Shown here: piece after piece, positions 32,533 to 41,427 of the stretch
How the letters are laid out: each line of letters begins with the position of its first letter
Numbering within the stretch: position 1 is the first letter of the stretch
Assembly: GCF_000214355.1 (NCBI RefSeq)
Contig: NC_015577.1
Span: 1,564,596 to 1,628,595, forward strand
From: Leadbettera azotonutricia ZAS-9
Lineage (GTDB): Bacteria > Spirochaetota > Spirochaetia > Treponematales > Breznakiellaceae
Reading direction: 5' to 3'
Length of the DNA: 64,000 nucleotides
The notes under the pieces: generated by a model
The model's input: the letters and a program-made list of their open reading frames with translations, nothing else
What the model was told of the DNA's origin: nothing
Database searches by the model: none
Program-made: the position numbers and the translations under genes

Positions 32533-33765
32533 ATGAATTATTCAAACCCGGCTAACCTTGCAGTTCTGGCGTGTCCCGGCGGTGAAATGTTTGCCGACGA
32601 GGTTGTGAATCATCTTAAGAAAGGGTATAAGCGGATTTTCGAAAAAATGTCCGCCGAGCTGGCCAAGCGCTACAGCCAGGATATTAATTATATTGCCAAC
32701 AGGATCAACTTCATCAACGATGTTGTCAGCCCTGCGCATCATTCCCAGGGGAATATCGAAAAATTCCGGGCCCCCCATATCAAGGTTCCGGCCCGTTTTA
32801 CCTGTTTTCCCAACGGGGAGATCAAGGCGGAAATACTCGAATCCATACGGGGTAAGGATATCTACATAGTCCAGGATGTTGAAAACCACTACCCTGTAAG
32901 CTTCAATGACGGAGACCTCAAAAAGGCCCTTTCGGTGAATGATCACCTCATGACTATGTTCGTTACAGTGGATGCTGCCAAACAGGCCGGCGCGGACCGC
33001 ATCACCCTGGTAACGCCTGTCTATCCCTATTCCCGCCAGCACAAGGCCAAAGGCAGGGAAGGGCTTACCGCTTCCCGTGTAGGGAAGATAATGGAATTCC
33101 TTGGGGTGAACCGCATCATTACCCTGGACATTCATTCCCGGGAAATTGGCAATTCTTTTAACTGCATGCGCCTCGAAAATCTCCATGCCAGCTACCAGAT
33201 CATCAGGGCGCTTTCCCATCTGCCCGGGGTTCTCTGCGATGATTTTGTGGTGGTGTCCCCGGACACTGGCGCTGTTGACCGGAATAAATTTTATGCCACC
33301 GCCCTTAAGAAACCGCTGGCCCTGCTTTACAAAGAGCGGGATTATTCCAAGGTTAGCCGGAATGCCCTTGAAAACAACATTGCGGAAATTAAGCTTTTGG
33401 GCAATGTAAGGGACAAGACTGTTTTTATGGCCGATGATATGCTTGGCACAGGCGGCACCCTTCTTAAGAACATGAAATTCCTCAAGGAACAAGGCGCGGG
33501 AAAGGTGATCTGTTCTGTAAGCCTTCCGCTTTTTTCGGGAGAAGCAATCAAGTATTTTGACGAGGCTTACAAGGAAGGGCTTTTTTATCGCATTATCGGG
33601 ACTAATGCGGTGTACCAGGAAGATATTATTACCCGCGAATGGTACATCAGCGTCAATATTACCCGGCTTTTTGCGCAGACCATAAGCCGTCTTCACCAGG
33701 GGCTTTCGCTAAGCTCCCTTTTGGACAACCGGGATGTAATTGTAAAACTGTTGGCGGATAATTGA
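32533..33765 (+). CDS. prs: Ribose-phosphate pyrophosphokinase (PRPP synthetase), long form
   Basis: Makes PRPP from ribose-5-phosphate and ATP for nucleotide, NAD, His and Trp synthesis. The PRPP-binding loop MADDMLGTGGTL is at 299-310, the catalytic flexible loop YPYSRQHKAKGREGLTA at about 164-180, and TLDIHS at 197-202. At 410 residues it is about 90 longer than the common class I enzyme; the extra sequence is mainly an N-terminal extension (about residues 1-70) and a longer C-terminal tail. Such long forms are seen in some lineages, so this is probably a real subfamily. PncB and other phosphoribosyltransferases would consume its product. Confidence 0.92.
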   Translation: MNYSNPANLAVLACPGGEMFADEVVNHLKKGYKRIFEKMSAELAKRYSQDINYIANRINFINDVVSPAHHSQGNIEKFRAPHIKVPARFTCFPNGEIKAEILESIRGKDIYIVQDVENHYPVSFNDGDLKKALSVNDHLMTMFVTVDAAKQAGADRITLVTPVYPYSRQHKAKGREGLTASRVGKIMEFLGVNRIITLDIHSREIGNSFNCMRLENLHASYQIIRALSHLPGVLCDDFVVVSPDTGAVDRNKFYATALKKPLALLYKERDYSKVSRNALENNIAEIKLLGNVRDKTVFMADDMLGTGGTLLKNMKFLKEQGAGKVICSVSLPLFSGEAIKYFDEAYKEGLFYRIIGTNAVYQEDIITREWYISVNITRLFAQTISRLHQGLSLSSLLDNRDVIVKLLADN

Positions 33766-33784
33766 AAACATAAGAGGTTTTTTC

Positions 33785-34441
33785 GTGGAAATTTATAATT
33801 TGCCAAAAGAAACCAAAGCCCTCATTTTTGATATGGATCTTACCCTTTACACCTGCCCTGCCTACGGCAAAAATCAGATTGACAATCTCATCGCAATCCT
33901 GGGGAAGCAGCAGGGGAAAAATTTTGGGGAAATGAACAAAGAAATAGAAGCAAGGCGAAAATCCTGGGCTGCTTCCCATGGCGGAAAGAAGCCTTCGTTG
34001 AGCAATTTGTTCCTCGAATTTGGCGTGACAATGGATGAGAATGTGAAATGGAGGGAAGAAGCCTGCGAGCCCGAAAAATATCTTTCTCCTGACGCAAAGC
34101 TTAAAGAAACCCTCAAAACCCTTTCGACCCTTTTTCTGCTTGGAGTGGTGACCAATAATCCTGTATCCGTTGCCGAAAGGACACTCCGCTCTCTGGGGGT
34201 GGAAGATTGTTTTGCCGCATTGGTGGGCCTCGATACCTGCATGATCCCAAAACCCCACAAATTGCCCTTTGCAAAAATGTCGGAACTATTGAGTATAGAT
34301 CCAAAAGCCTGCGTCTCCATAGGCGACCGTTACGATATTGATATTGGACTCCCTCTTGAAATGGGCATGGGCGGAATTCTTGTGGACGGGGTAGAAGATG
34401 TGTATGAATTGCCGGGTATTTTAAAAGGCGGTAAATTATGA
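33785..34441 (+). CDS. HAD-superfamily hydrolase, pyrimidine 5'-nucleotidase-like
   Basis: A 218-residue HAD phosphatase. Motif I is D16-M-D18 (FDMDLTLYTC), motif II is in LLGVVTNN, the Lys of motif III is in MIPKPHKLPF, and motif IV is GDRYDIDIG. The cap is helical (C1 type). The closest style is the pyrimidine 5'-nucleotidase/SDT1 group, acting on nucleotide or sugar monophosphates. It starts with GTG at 33785 preceded by AGAGG. It lies 19 nt after prs and its stop overlaps the next gene (ATGA), so prs, this gene and the lipid-kinase-like gene probably form an operon. Confidence 0.85.
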   Translation: MEIYNLPKETKALIFDMDLTLYTCPAYGKNQIDNLIAILGKQQGKNFGEMNKEIEARRKSWAASHGGKKPSLSNLFLEFGVTMDENVKWREEACEPEKYLSPDAKLKETLKTLSTLFLLGVVTNNPVSVAERTLRSLGVEDCFAALVGLDTCMIPKPHKLPFAKMSELLSIDPKACVSIGDRYDIDIGLPLEMGMGGILVDGVEDVYELPGILKGGKL

Positions 34442-35559
34442 GTAAGGCTAAAACTTTGATACCGGAAATTTTTGGCGGGCTTCTTGCGGAAATTTGCCTT
34501 TATACTCCTCTGGCCAAAGAGCGGCCTCTCCGCTGGACTCTCATTGCGAATCCCACAGCAGGGGGTTTTACCATAGGTTCCCGCTGGAAAAAGCACCTCC
34601 GCCAGCTTCAGGAGTGTGTCCTCCGGGCCCAAAAAAACCCGCTTCATGTTGACGCATTTCCCTCAGAGACAGGGTTGAAAGAAGGGGATGAAAACGGCCT
34701 TATACCCACAAGGCATGGTGGGCATGCACGCAGCATTACTGAAGCTCTCATCGACGAAGCAGGCAGTTATTCCGATATTTATGCAAAACGCCCCTTTAAC
34801 CTCATCATTACTGCGGGGGGCGACGGCACAAGCCTTGATGTCCTTACAGCCCTCTACCATATGCCTACGGGCCTTCGCTCCCATTTCGCCGTGCTCCGCC
34901 TTCCCATGGGGACAGGCAACGACGGTGCTGACGCCTGGGAACTGGAAGATGCGTTAAGCCTTCTTATAGATCCGGCAAAGCCCGGCTATCAGAGGGCTTT
35001 AAGGCTCACCACCTCTACTCCCGGCAAAGGCCCTTTTCTGGCTTTCAATATACTCTCTGTGGGCCTTGACGCTTTTGTGACCCACATGACCAATAAAACA
35101 AAGGGCAAAATGCCCGGCGATACATATAAGCTTTGGGTTGACGTGGCTTCACTCCTTTACGACAGGCTCTATAAAGTTGGCAGCATGGATGTAAGCGCTT
35201 TTGACGAGCGCGGAAGGGAAGTCAGGTCTTTTAGCGAGAAAGTATTATTGCTTGCGGTGGGGGAAAGCGGCCATAGGACTTATGGCTCCCATAAAAAGAT
35301 ACTTCCCGATGACCGCAATGTATGCCTGGTTAAGCAGATGCCCATGCTCCGTAAAGTCGCCCTCAAAGGCCTTTTTACAACCGGCGAACATATTTTAAAA
35401 CCCGAATCTGTTGTTTTCAATGCCCATAGGGTGGAATTCAGGGGTGAAGAACCACTGCTTGCCCAAATGGACGGTGAAACAGTATTGCTGCAAAAAAGGG
35501 ACTTTCCCGCAGCAATAGAATTAACAGAACTTGTAATACCGGTGTTGAAAAAAGTTTAG
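34438..35559 (+). CDS. Diacylglycerol/sphingosine kinase-family protein
   Basis: A 373-residue protein of the DAGK/NAD-kinase fold. Signatures are NPTAGG at about 38-43, GGDGTS at 127-132 (the nucleotide-binding glycine loop), LPMGTGND at about 155-162, and a beta-sandwich C-terminal domain with FLAFNILSVGLDAFVT and an ending QMDGE segment. Members phosphorylate lipids such as diacylglycerol or undecaprenol at the membrane surface. The substrate is not evident here. It overlaps the HAD phosphatase gene by 4 nt and is convergent, overlapping by 4 nt, with mgtC. Confidence 0.85.
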   Translation: MSKAKTLIPEIFGGLLAEICLYTPLAKERPLRWTLIANPTAGGFTIGSRWKKHLRQLQECVLRAQKNPLHVDAFPSETGLKEGDENGLIPTRHGGHARSITEALIDEAGSYSDIYAKRPFNLIITAGGDGTSLDVLTALYHMPTGLRSHFAVLRLPMGTGNDGADAWELEDALSLLIDPAKPGYQRALRLTTSTPGKGPFLAFNILSVGLDAFVTHMTNKTKGKMPGDTYKLWVDVASLLYDRLYKVGSMDVSAFDERGREVRSFSEKVLLLAVGESGHRTYGSHKKILPDDRNVCLVKQMPMLRKVALKGLFTTGEHILKPESVVFNAHRVEFRGEEPLLAQMDGETVLLQKRDFPAAIELTELVIPVLKKV

Positions 35560-36242
35560 TACTTTTCCTTTATTTCAACTGCTCTCACATTCCCCGAAGT
35601 CTTAAAAAGCTTTGCAATGGTTGCAATATCCACGGTATTCGGAATACCCGCTAAAATTTTAAGTTTGGTTGCCTTCCCCTTGGAACTCTGGCGCATGTCC
35701 ATGGACTGTATGCGTATACCTGCGGCAGTAATGATATCCATTGCCTCTTTTGTACTGGGATTTGAATCGTCATAGATAAGCTCCAGCATTTTTGTCTGTT
35801 CACTGGGGAATACTTTGCGCTCCATAACGCCCAGGACAAAGAGGGTGATGAGGCCCAATGCCTCCGCAATGGCTGCGGCAATGAACATGCCCGCGCCTAT
35901 AGTCAGTCCCACCGCAGCCATGAACCAAAGGGATGCCGCAGTGGTAAGGCCCCGAACATTGTTCCCCAGGCGTATAATGGCCCCGGCGCCCAGAAAACCG
36001 ATGCCCGACACTACCTGGGCCGCAATACGGCCCGGGTCGCCGTTTTTCATGCCGGAAAATTCCTGGGGCAGCCAGATTGAAAGCAGCATGAGCAGTGCGG
36101 CGCCTGTGGTTATCAGTATGTGTGTGCGCAGCCCCGCTACCTGATGATGGCTGGATCGTTCAAAGCCTATGATTGCCCCTGCGCCAAAACTGATGCAGAG
36201 GCGGATTACCATGTCCCATTCGGTTAATATGTGGGGTTGCAT
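35556..36242 (-). CDS. MgtC/SapB family membrane protein
   Basis: A 228-residue protein with four or five hydrophobic helices in the first 145 residues and the MgtC signature ALLMLLSIWLP ... GIGFLGAGAIIRLGNNVRGLTTAA-SLW. A C-terminal soluble domain (about 150-225) is ACT-like. MgtC proteins adjust Mg2+ homeostasis and membrane potential, in some pathogens by inhibiting the F-type ATPase; in other bacteria they are generic transporters of unknown substrate. Its stop overlaps the stop of the convergent lipid-kinase-like gene. Confidence 0.9.
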   Translation of the reverse strand: MQPHILTEWDMVIRLCISFGAGAIIGFERSSHHQVAGLRTHILITTGAALLMLLSIWLPQEFSGMKNGDPGRIAAQVVSGIGFLGAGAIIRLGNNVRGLTTAASLWFMAAVGLTIGAGMFIAAAIAEALGLITLFVLGVMERKVFPSEQTKMLELIYDDSNPSTKEAMDIITAAGIRIQSMDMRQSSKGKATKLKILAGIPNTVDIATIAKLFKTSGNVRAVEIKEKY

Positions 36243-36347
36243 AGGGTATTTTACCCTTTAATGCATTGGGATGTCAAAGGATAAAATTCAAGCAAAAACA
36301 TTTCGCTTTTTTTAAGAAAATTGGTATATTATAATAGGAAGGAATTC

Positions 36348-36737
36348 ATGTATGACATCAGGAAAAACATGCTTGCTTTGTCTCTTGCTTTTATTCTCGG
36401 GTTTGTCCTTGCCGCTCTGGCCGCAGGATATGCCGGGCATTTACGCGAATCTGGACGCATTGGAGAGCTTGATAGAAGATACGCTCTTGCAGAGCGGGGT
36501 GCAGCTCTCACAATTGGAAGCCTTGAACAAAACCTTGAGCGAGAACGAGCAAACAATCGCCTCCAACGAGCAGCTTCTGAGCGAGCAAGAGCAATTGTTA
36601 GGGGACTTGCGGAAACAACTGATCACAATGTCCGAAATCTACGCGAGGCAATCGGACTTATCCGCGAAATACGAACGCAGCTCCGCCTTCTGGAAGAAGT
36701 TTACCTTGATCGGCCTTCCGGTGACGGCGCTGATTAG
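36348..36737 (+). CDS. Overlapping ORF A: N-anchored coiled-coil protein
   Basis: A 129-residue frame starting at ATG 36348, with AGGAAGG 5 nt upstream. A single hydrophobic helix (LALSLAFILGFVLAALAAGY, about 9-28) is followed by a long charged helical region rich in Arg, Glu and Leu (about 32-115). A polar tail ends it. This is the layout of a type II-anchored periplasmic coiled coil, similar in plan to phage inner-membrane spanins. It overlaps ORF B (36352-36774) over nearly its whole length in another frame, and both use natural-looking codons. It is not recognised as a family. One of the two frames could still be a shadow, but this one has the better-placed ribosome-binding site. Confidence 0.5.
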   Translation: MYDIRKNMLALSLAFILGFVLAALAAGYAGHLRESGRIGELDRRYALAERGAALTIGSLEQNLERERANNRLQRAASERARAIVRGLAETTDHNVRNLREAIGLIREIRTQLRLLEEVYLDRPSGDGAD

Positions 36738-36774
36738 CGGCGGCATTGCTGCGCTATTGATTGCGGCAAAGTAA
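36352..36774 (+). CDS. Overlapping ORF B: exported coiled-coil protein with C-terminal anchor
   Basis: A 140-residue frame starting at ATG 36352, 4 nt after the ORF A start and 9 nt after the shared AGGAAGG. It has a signal-peptide-like N-terminus (CLLCLLLLFSGLSLPLWPQD), a heptad-rich region (about 33-105, DALESLIEDTLLQS, QLSQLEALNKTLSENEQ), then a C-terminal hydrophobic helix (FTLIGLPVTALISGGIAALL, about 115-138). The order signal, coiled coil, anchor is coherent protein design and unlikely in an accidental frame. The last 21 nt overlap the convergent DUF4954 gene. Function unknown; an envelope tether or lysis-related protein is possible. Confidence 0.7.
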   Translation: MTSGKTCLLCLLLLFSGLSLPLWPQDMPGIYANLDALESLIEDTLLQSGVQLSQLEALNKTLSENEQTIASNEQLLSEQEQLLGDLRKQLITMSEIYARQSDLSAKYERSSAFWKKFTLIGLPVTALISGGIAALLIAAK

Positions 36775-39009
36775 CCCTGTGATTTCTTCTGCGAATGCTG
36801 CAGTCTTCTCCTGCACAAGCTTGACAAAAGAATTGTCCCCGGCACTGCCGACAACCTGTTCCATCTCTTTTTTATTGCGGTATGTAATAGCCCTGAAAGG
36901 ATCGTTAAAATCTTTTGCCCTGCTTGCATAGACCTGTTCCGCAATCCACACCCTGGTTTGAATCAGTGTTTCAAGTTCCTTTTTGAAAGCCTCGAAATCC
37001 TTAAGGGGATGTGCTTCACTGCTTTCCGCCTTGCAAAGATAGCGATACACTTCCCATGCGTGGCGGGCCTTGTCCTCGGCGTATGCGGCAGCCATCTCGT
37101 CATACGCAGCATGGATACTGTTCCAGTTTGAAATCTTCCCTTCCCGGATTCTGCTTCGCAGTTCATCCACGCGGAATGTTGGCGCTATTTGTCCCCCCAT
37201 GTTTACCCATTCAGCAATCCTGCCGGGCTTCGTATTGAGGAGGGGCTTATCCATTTCAGAACAAAAAGAAGCCCATCCGGAATCCCTGCGGGTTTTAAAA
37301 GCTTCGGCCAGGGTGCCGATAGCATAATAGCGGAGCATTTGGCGGTAGGCGGTCCAAGCCTTACGGGGCTTTAGTATGACCTGCCCCCGGTGCCTTCGTT
37401 CAAGGCCCCGGGCCGGGAGGGCAGGATCTTTCTGGCTGTCTTCAGCGGGCACTTCGTATTCGGGGTCTTCATTTTCAGCGCTGTTCGAGCCGGCAGGATT
37501 GGGCGCATGATCGGCAGATATATTGGGCGCCGGCACTCCGGCATCGGACATCCAGGCTTCAATCTGGGCGAGGGCCGCGATGATCTCCTCCGCAGTGTCC
37601 GGGGCGAGATAATCCATTTCTATATGCTGTTCTTTGATCATCCGTTTGTCCCTTGCGGCGGCCTTCCAGGAATTCCGTTCCAGGGCATAAAGGTTGTACA
37701 TCCAGAAATAGGCAGGCATCACTTCAAGGCGATCCAGTTTTATATTGTTGTTCACCAGCGAAAAGGGGAGGGTGATATTGAGCTCGTAGGGATAATCGCC
37801 TTTTGCGATAAGCACAAAGCTTGCGAAACGGCTCGAGTGCTTCAGCGTTACCGCAAGTCCCGGCCAGAAGCCGCGGCCTGCACGTATCTCTCCGTCATTG
37901 GCGCGGCTGTTGTGGTTGCTCCCGATAGTAGCCCCTGCTGCCATATTGCTCATGCCCTGGATAAGGCTGGCGATCAAAAATGAATTGTTGTGATGCTGCT
38001 CATGTACCGGGAAAATGAGGTTGTTAAGGATCTCGCAGCATGAGACTGTGGAGTTATCCCCGAGTACCGAATGGATAAGCCTTGCGCCGTATTTGAGGTT
38101 GCAGTTCCTGCCCATAACGAAACGCACTGCTTTTGAACCGTAAAAGGCATGGCTGCCGTAGCCCACAATGCCGTTGACCATCTCCACCCCTTCGCCAATC
38201 TGGCTTGGCTCATCTTCGGAAGAAAGGATGGAAATATTTTTAAGCTTGTTGGCGCCTTTGATGTAGGCGAATTCGCCAACCTGCATATCCTTGATAATGC
38301 GGGTGCTTTTAATCACAGAACCCGATCCTATGACGCCATAATTCCCCCTAAAGCCGCCGTACTGTTCCTGGGTGATGGTTTTAAGCTTTTCGGTAAATTG
38401 GATATCGTCCCTATAGGCAGCCCAGAAAAAAGCGTCCGAGGGCAGCATGTCCGCAAAGGGCAGAATGGAGCGGCCCCCTGCTTCATTCATTACATCAATC
38501 CAAATCCTGACATCCTCATCCTCTCCCTCTTTAAGAATGCCATTGCCGAATTTAGCGTGGTTCGTGGTCTCCATTTCGTCAATCCGGGAGAGTATCACTT
38601 CGTCGCCGATTATATAGTGCGAAATATAGGTGCAATCCTGAATAACCGCATTGTCTCCAATATCGCACGATATGATGGTGCTGTTCCTGACCCCTGCGGG
38701 CAGACAGAAATCATGGCGGCGCAGCAGGGTGTTTTTCAGCATCCCAAAACGTATAAGGCCGTAAAAGGCAGAATTTCGTATCAGGGCTGGTTCAAAGGGA
38801 TCGGTCACAAGGAAGTTGTCCCAATCGGAGCAATAATTTTGGTTTTTGATGAGGATTTCAAGTTCATGGGGTTTAAGGTTTCGCCAGGCCTTGCTGCCGC
38901 CTGTCTGCTGATTGCGAATCCAGTATTCATCCTTTCCCTGGGGAATATACCGGGGGGGTATAAAATCATAGCCGTAGCGTTCAGGGGGCAGGATATTGGT
39001 CTCTATCAT
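36754..39009 (-). CDS. DUF4954 family left-handed beta-helix protein
   Basis: A 751-residue protein of the DUF4954 family, known mostly from Bacteroidetes and spirochaetes. Residues about 70-400 contain imperfect hexapeptide-type turns (SAFYGLIRFG, STIISCDIGDNAVIQDCTYISHYIIGDEV, NLKYGARLIHSVLGDNSTV), as in nucleotidyl-sugar acyltransferases and UDP-GlcNAc pyrophosphorylase beta helices. The NNSFLIASLIQGMSNMAAGATIGSN region is a family hallmark. The C-terminal third (about 470-750) is helical and acidic with a Pro/Ala/Glu-rich linker at 505-545. No enzyme activity is established for the family; sugar-nucleotide or acyl transfer is only a structural guess. Its 3' end overlaps ORF B. Confidence 0.85.
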   Translation of the reverse strand: MIETNILPPERYGYDFIPPRYIPQGKDEYWIRNQQTGGSKAWRNLKPHELEILIKNQNYCSDWDNFLVTDPFEPALIRNSAFYGLIRFGMLKNTLLRRHDFCLPAGVRNSTIISCDIGDNAVIQDCTYISHYIIGDEVILSRIDEMETTNHAKFGNGILKEGEDEDVRIWIDVMNEAGGRSILPFADMLPSDAFFWAAYRDDIQFTEKLKTITQEQYGGFRGNYGVIGSGSVIKSTRIIKDMQVGEFAYIKGANKLKNISILSSEDEPSQIGEGVEMVNGIVGYGSHAFYGSKAVRFVMGRNCNLKYGARLIHSVLGDNSTVSCCEILNNLIFPVHEQHHNNSFLIASLIQGMSNMAAGATIGSNHNSRANDGEIRAGRGFWPGLAVTLKHSSRFASFVLIAKGDYPYELNITLPFSLVNNNIKLDRLEVMPAYFWMYNLYALERNSWKAAARDKRMIKEQHIEMDYLAPDTAEEIIAALAQIEAWMSDAGVPAPNISADHAPNPAGSNSAENEDPEYEVPAEDSQKDPALPARGLERRHRGQVILKPRKAWTAYRQMLRYYAIGTLAEAFKTRRDSGWASFCSEMDKPLLNTKPGRIAEWVNMGGQIAPTFRVDELRSRIREGKISNWNSIHAAYDEMAAAYAEDKARHAWEVYRYLCKAESSEAHPLKDFEAFKKELETLIQTRVWIAEQVYASRAKDFNDPFRAITYRNKKEMEQVVGSAGDNSFVKLVQEKTAAFAEEITGLLCRNQ

Positions 39010-39084
39010 TATTCTCGTCCTTTTAGTACAATAAGTGTCTATATTATGGTTATATTGTAAGGTTTTGCAATAGAGGGGTGGATC

Positions 39085-41415
39085 ATGGTCAAAGTCATAA
39101 AAAACGGTGTTTTTCTTTTAAATGGCAGGGAAATTATTGAAGATAATCAGGAAAACCGGGGGAAAATTCAATCACAGGCCCAGGGGCTTTCCCCTGATGC
39201 TGCCCGTCTTAATACTATAGCAGCCGGGATTCTTCTTGCCCATAATCAGGATGGCGGGAAGGGGCTTCCGCAAAGCCTGCATCTTAATTTTGATGCCATG
39301 GCTTCCCATGACATCACCTTTGTGAATATCATCCAGACAGCCAAGGTATCGGGGCTGGACGAATTCCCCATACCCTATATTCTCACCAACTGCCACAATT
39401 CACTCTGCGCTGTGGGCGGAACCATCAACGAGGACGATCACCTCTTCGGCCTTTCTGCGGCCAAGCGTTACGGCGGTGTCTATGTGCCCCCCCACCTTGC
39501 GGTAATCCATTCTTATATGCGGGAAGCTTATGCAGGCTGCGGCAAGATGATACTCGGGAGCGACAGCCATACCCGCTATGGTTCTTTGGGAACCATGGGC
39601 ATAGGCGAAGGCGGAGGGGAGCTGGTAAAGCAGCTGCTCCGCCAAAGCTACGATGCAGCCTGGCCAAGGATAATCGCTGTCTATCTCAGCGGCAAACCCC
39701 GAAACGGCGTAGGCCCCCAGGACATTGCCCTTGCTATAATAGGGGCAGTCTTTAAAGACGGCTTTGCGAAGAATGCGGTACTGGAATTTGTAGGCGACGG
39801 CATCAAGGGCCTAGCGGCCGATTACCGGGCAGGCATCGACGTGATGACCACTGAGACCGCCTGCTGGTCTTCGATCTGGGAAACCGACGAAACCACGGCG
39901 CAGTATTTAGCCATCCATTACCGTGATGCCGATTATAAGAAACTCAGCCCTGGCGCGGTATCCTATTATGACGGCCTCATCCATGTGGACCTCGCTTCCG
40001 TTAAGCCCATGATAGCTTTGCCCTTCCATCCCAGTAATGTTTTTGAAATTGATGATGTCATCGCAAACCCCAAAGATATTTTCGGGCATATTGAAAAAGA
40101 CGCTGCAGAGGTCATGGAGAACCCCAATATCAAATTGAAGCTGACTGATAATATAGACAGCCAGGGCCGCATCCGTGTTGATCAGGCAGTCGTGGCAGGC
40201 TGTGCGGGCGGCACTTTTGATAACCTCATGACAGTAAAAACCATTCTTGCAGGCCATAATTCCCATGGCGGCAAAGGCAACGAAGGCTTTACGTTCTCGG
40301 TCTATCCGGGAAGCCAGCCAATACTTCTCGAGCTTGCTGAAACTGGCGGCTTGAGCAATCTCATAAACCAGGGCATTATTGTACGCTCTGCCTTTTGCGG
40401 CCCTTGTTTTGGCGCAGGGGATGTGCCGGCCAATAACGGCCTTTCCATCAGGCACACCACCAGGAACTTCCCCAACCGGGAAGGCTCAAAGCCGGGCAAT
40501 GGCCAAATCTCGTCGGTTTGCCTCATGGATGCCCGCAGTATTGCTGCTACTGCCCTTAACGGCGGTTATCTGGCTTCGGCGGAACATCTTGACCAGCCGG
40601 AACGCTCTTTTCCGTACCACTTTGGCCCTGCCCCCTACCTCAGCAAAATCTACAACGGCATAGGCAAACCCGACAAAAGCGTGGAACTGCGTTATGGCCC
40701 TAACATCACCGATTGGCCTCCCATGGCAGGGCTGGGCGAAAATCTCCTCCTTAAAATAGTTTCATACATCACTGATCCGGTAACCACCACAGATGAACTT
40801 ATCCCCTCGGGCGAAACTTCTTCATTCCGGTCGAACCCCCTTGGTTTGGCCGAGTACACCCTCTCCCGCAAAGACCCCTCCTACGTAGGCAAGGCAAAGG
40901 CAGTGCAGGCCGCTTCAAAGGCAATAGCTGTTTCGGAAACGGAAAAAGCGTTTGCTTTGCTCCCTGAGCTGACGGATGCTATCGAAGGAGTTAAAAGCAT
41001 TCAGTCTCTGTCGGCTATAACCCTAAAGGACATTCAGCTGGCTTCGGCCATCTATGCCCATAAACCCGGCGATGGCAGCGCCCGCGAGCAGGCTGCCAGC
41101 TGCCAGCGGGTCCTTGGCGGCTCTGCGAACTTTGCCCATGAATATGCCACCAAGCGTTACCGTTCCAATCTTATCAATTGGGGCATACTTCCTTTTATTA
41201 TTGACGGCGAGCCTTTCAAGAATGGCGATTATGTTTTTATCCCGAAGATAGCAGAAAAAGTGCGCGCATCATCCCCCGTGCTGGAAGCCTGGGTCATCAG
41301 CGGCAAAACCGCCAGGCCTGTAATGCTTAAAACGCCTGAACTAAACCCCGGCGAGGTTGAGCTAATCCTTGATGGCAGTTTGATTAATCATAACAGGAAG
41401 GGGCAGAAGAAATAA
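39085..41415 (+). CDS. Aconitase-family hydratase
   Basis: A 776-residue [4Fe-4S] hydro-lyase of the aconitase superfamily. Three cluster cysteines are visible: C373 in AGCAGGTFDN, and C438 and C441 in SAFCGPCFG. The substrate-binding GSDSHTRYGSLG motif is at 158-169, and a C-terminal swivel domain follows from about 640. It belongs to the divergent hydratase branch (YbhJ-like) rather than to classic AcnA/AcnB, so citrate may not be the substrate. GAGGGG precedes the ATG. It is divergent from the DUF4954 gene and is followed by a convergent TrpR-like gene. Confidence 0.88.
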   Translation: MVKVIKNGVFLLNGREIIEDNQENRGKIQSQAQGLSPDAARLNTIAAGILLAHNQDGGKGLPQSLHLNFDAMASHDITFVNIIQTAKVSGLDEFPIPYILTNCHNSLCAVGGTINEDDHLFGLSAAKRYGGVYVPPHLAVIHSYMREAYAGCGKMILGSDSHTRYGSLGTMGIGEGGGELVKQLLRQSYDAAWPRIIAVYLSGKPRNGVGPQDIALAIIGAVFKDGFAKNAVLEFVGDGIKGLAADYRAGIDVMTTETACWSSIWETDETTAQYLAIHYRDADYKKLSPGAVSYYDGLIHVDLASVKPMIALPFHPSNVFEIDDVIANPKDIFGHIEKDAAEVMENPNIKLKLTDNIDSQGRIRVDQAVVAGCAGGTFDNLMTVKTILAGHNSHGGKGNEGFTFSVYPGSQPILLELAETGGLSNLINQGIIVRSAFCGPCFGAGDVPANNGLSIRHTTRNFPNREGSKPGNGQISSVCLMDARSIAATALNGGYLASAEHLDQPERSFPYHFGPAPYLSKIYNGIGKPDKSVELRYGPNITDWPPMAGLGENLLLKIVSYITDPVTTTDELIPSGETSSFRSNPLGLAEYTLSRKDPSYVGKAKAVQAASKAIAVSETEKAFALLPELTDAIEGVKSIQSLSAITLKDIQLASAIYAHKPGDGSAREQAASCQRVLGGSANFAHEYATKRYRSNLINWGILPFIIDGEPFKNGDYVFIPKIAEKVRASSPVLEAWVISGKTARPVMLKTPELNPGEVELILDGSLINHNRKGQKK

Positions 41416-41427
41416 TATCGAGTAAAA

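Noticed and set aside
32542..33696. 384-codon minus-strand ORF opposite prs
   Set aside because: Entirely inside prs, whose catalytic loops are intact; no independent signals.
36348..36774. Assignment of the overlapping ORFs as true phage spanins
   Set aside because: The architecture is similar but frame B has no lipobox, and no holin, endolysin or phage gene is nearby; kept only as an analogy.
38149..39060. 303-codon plus-strand ORF opposite the DUF4954 gene
   Set aside because: Shadow of the hexapeptide-repeat region; no promoter or ribosome-binding site.
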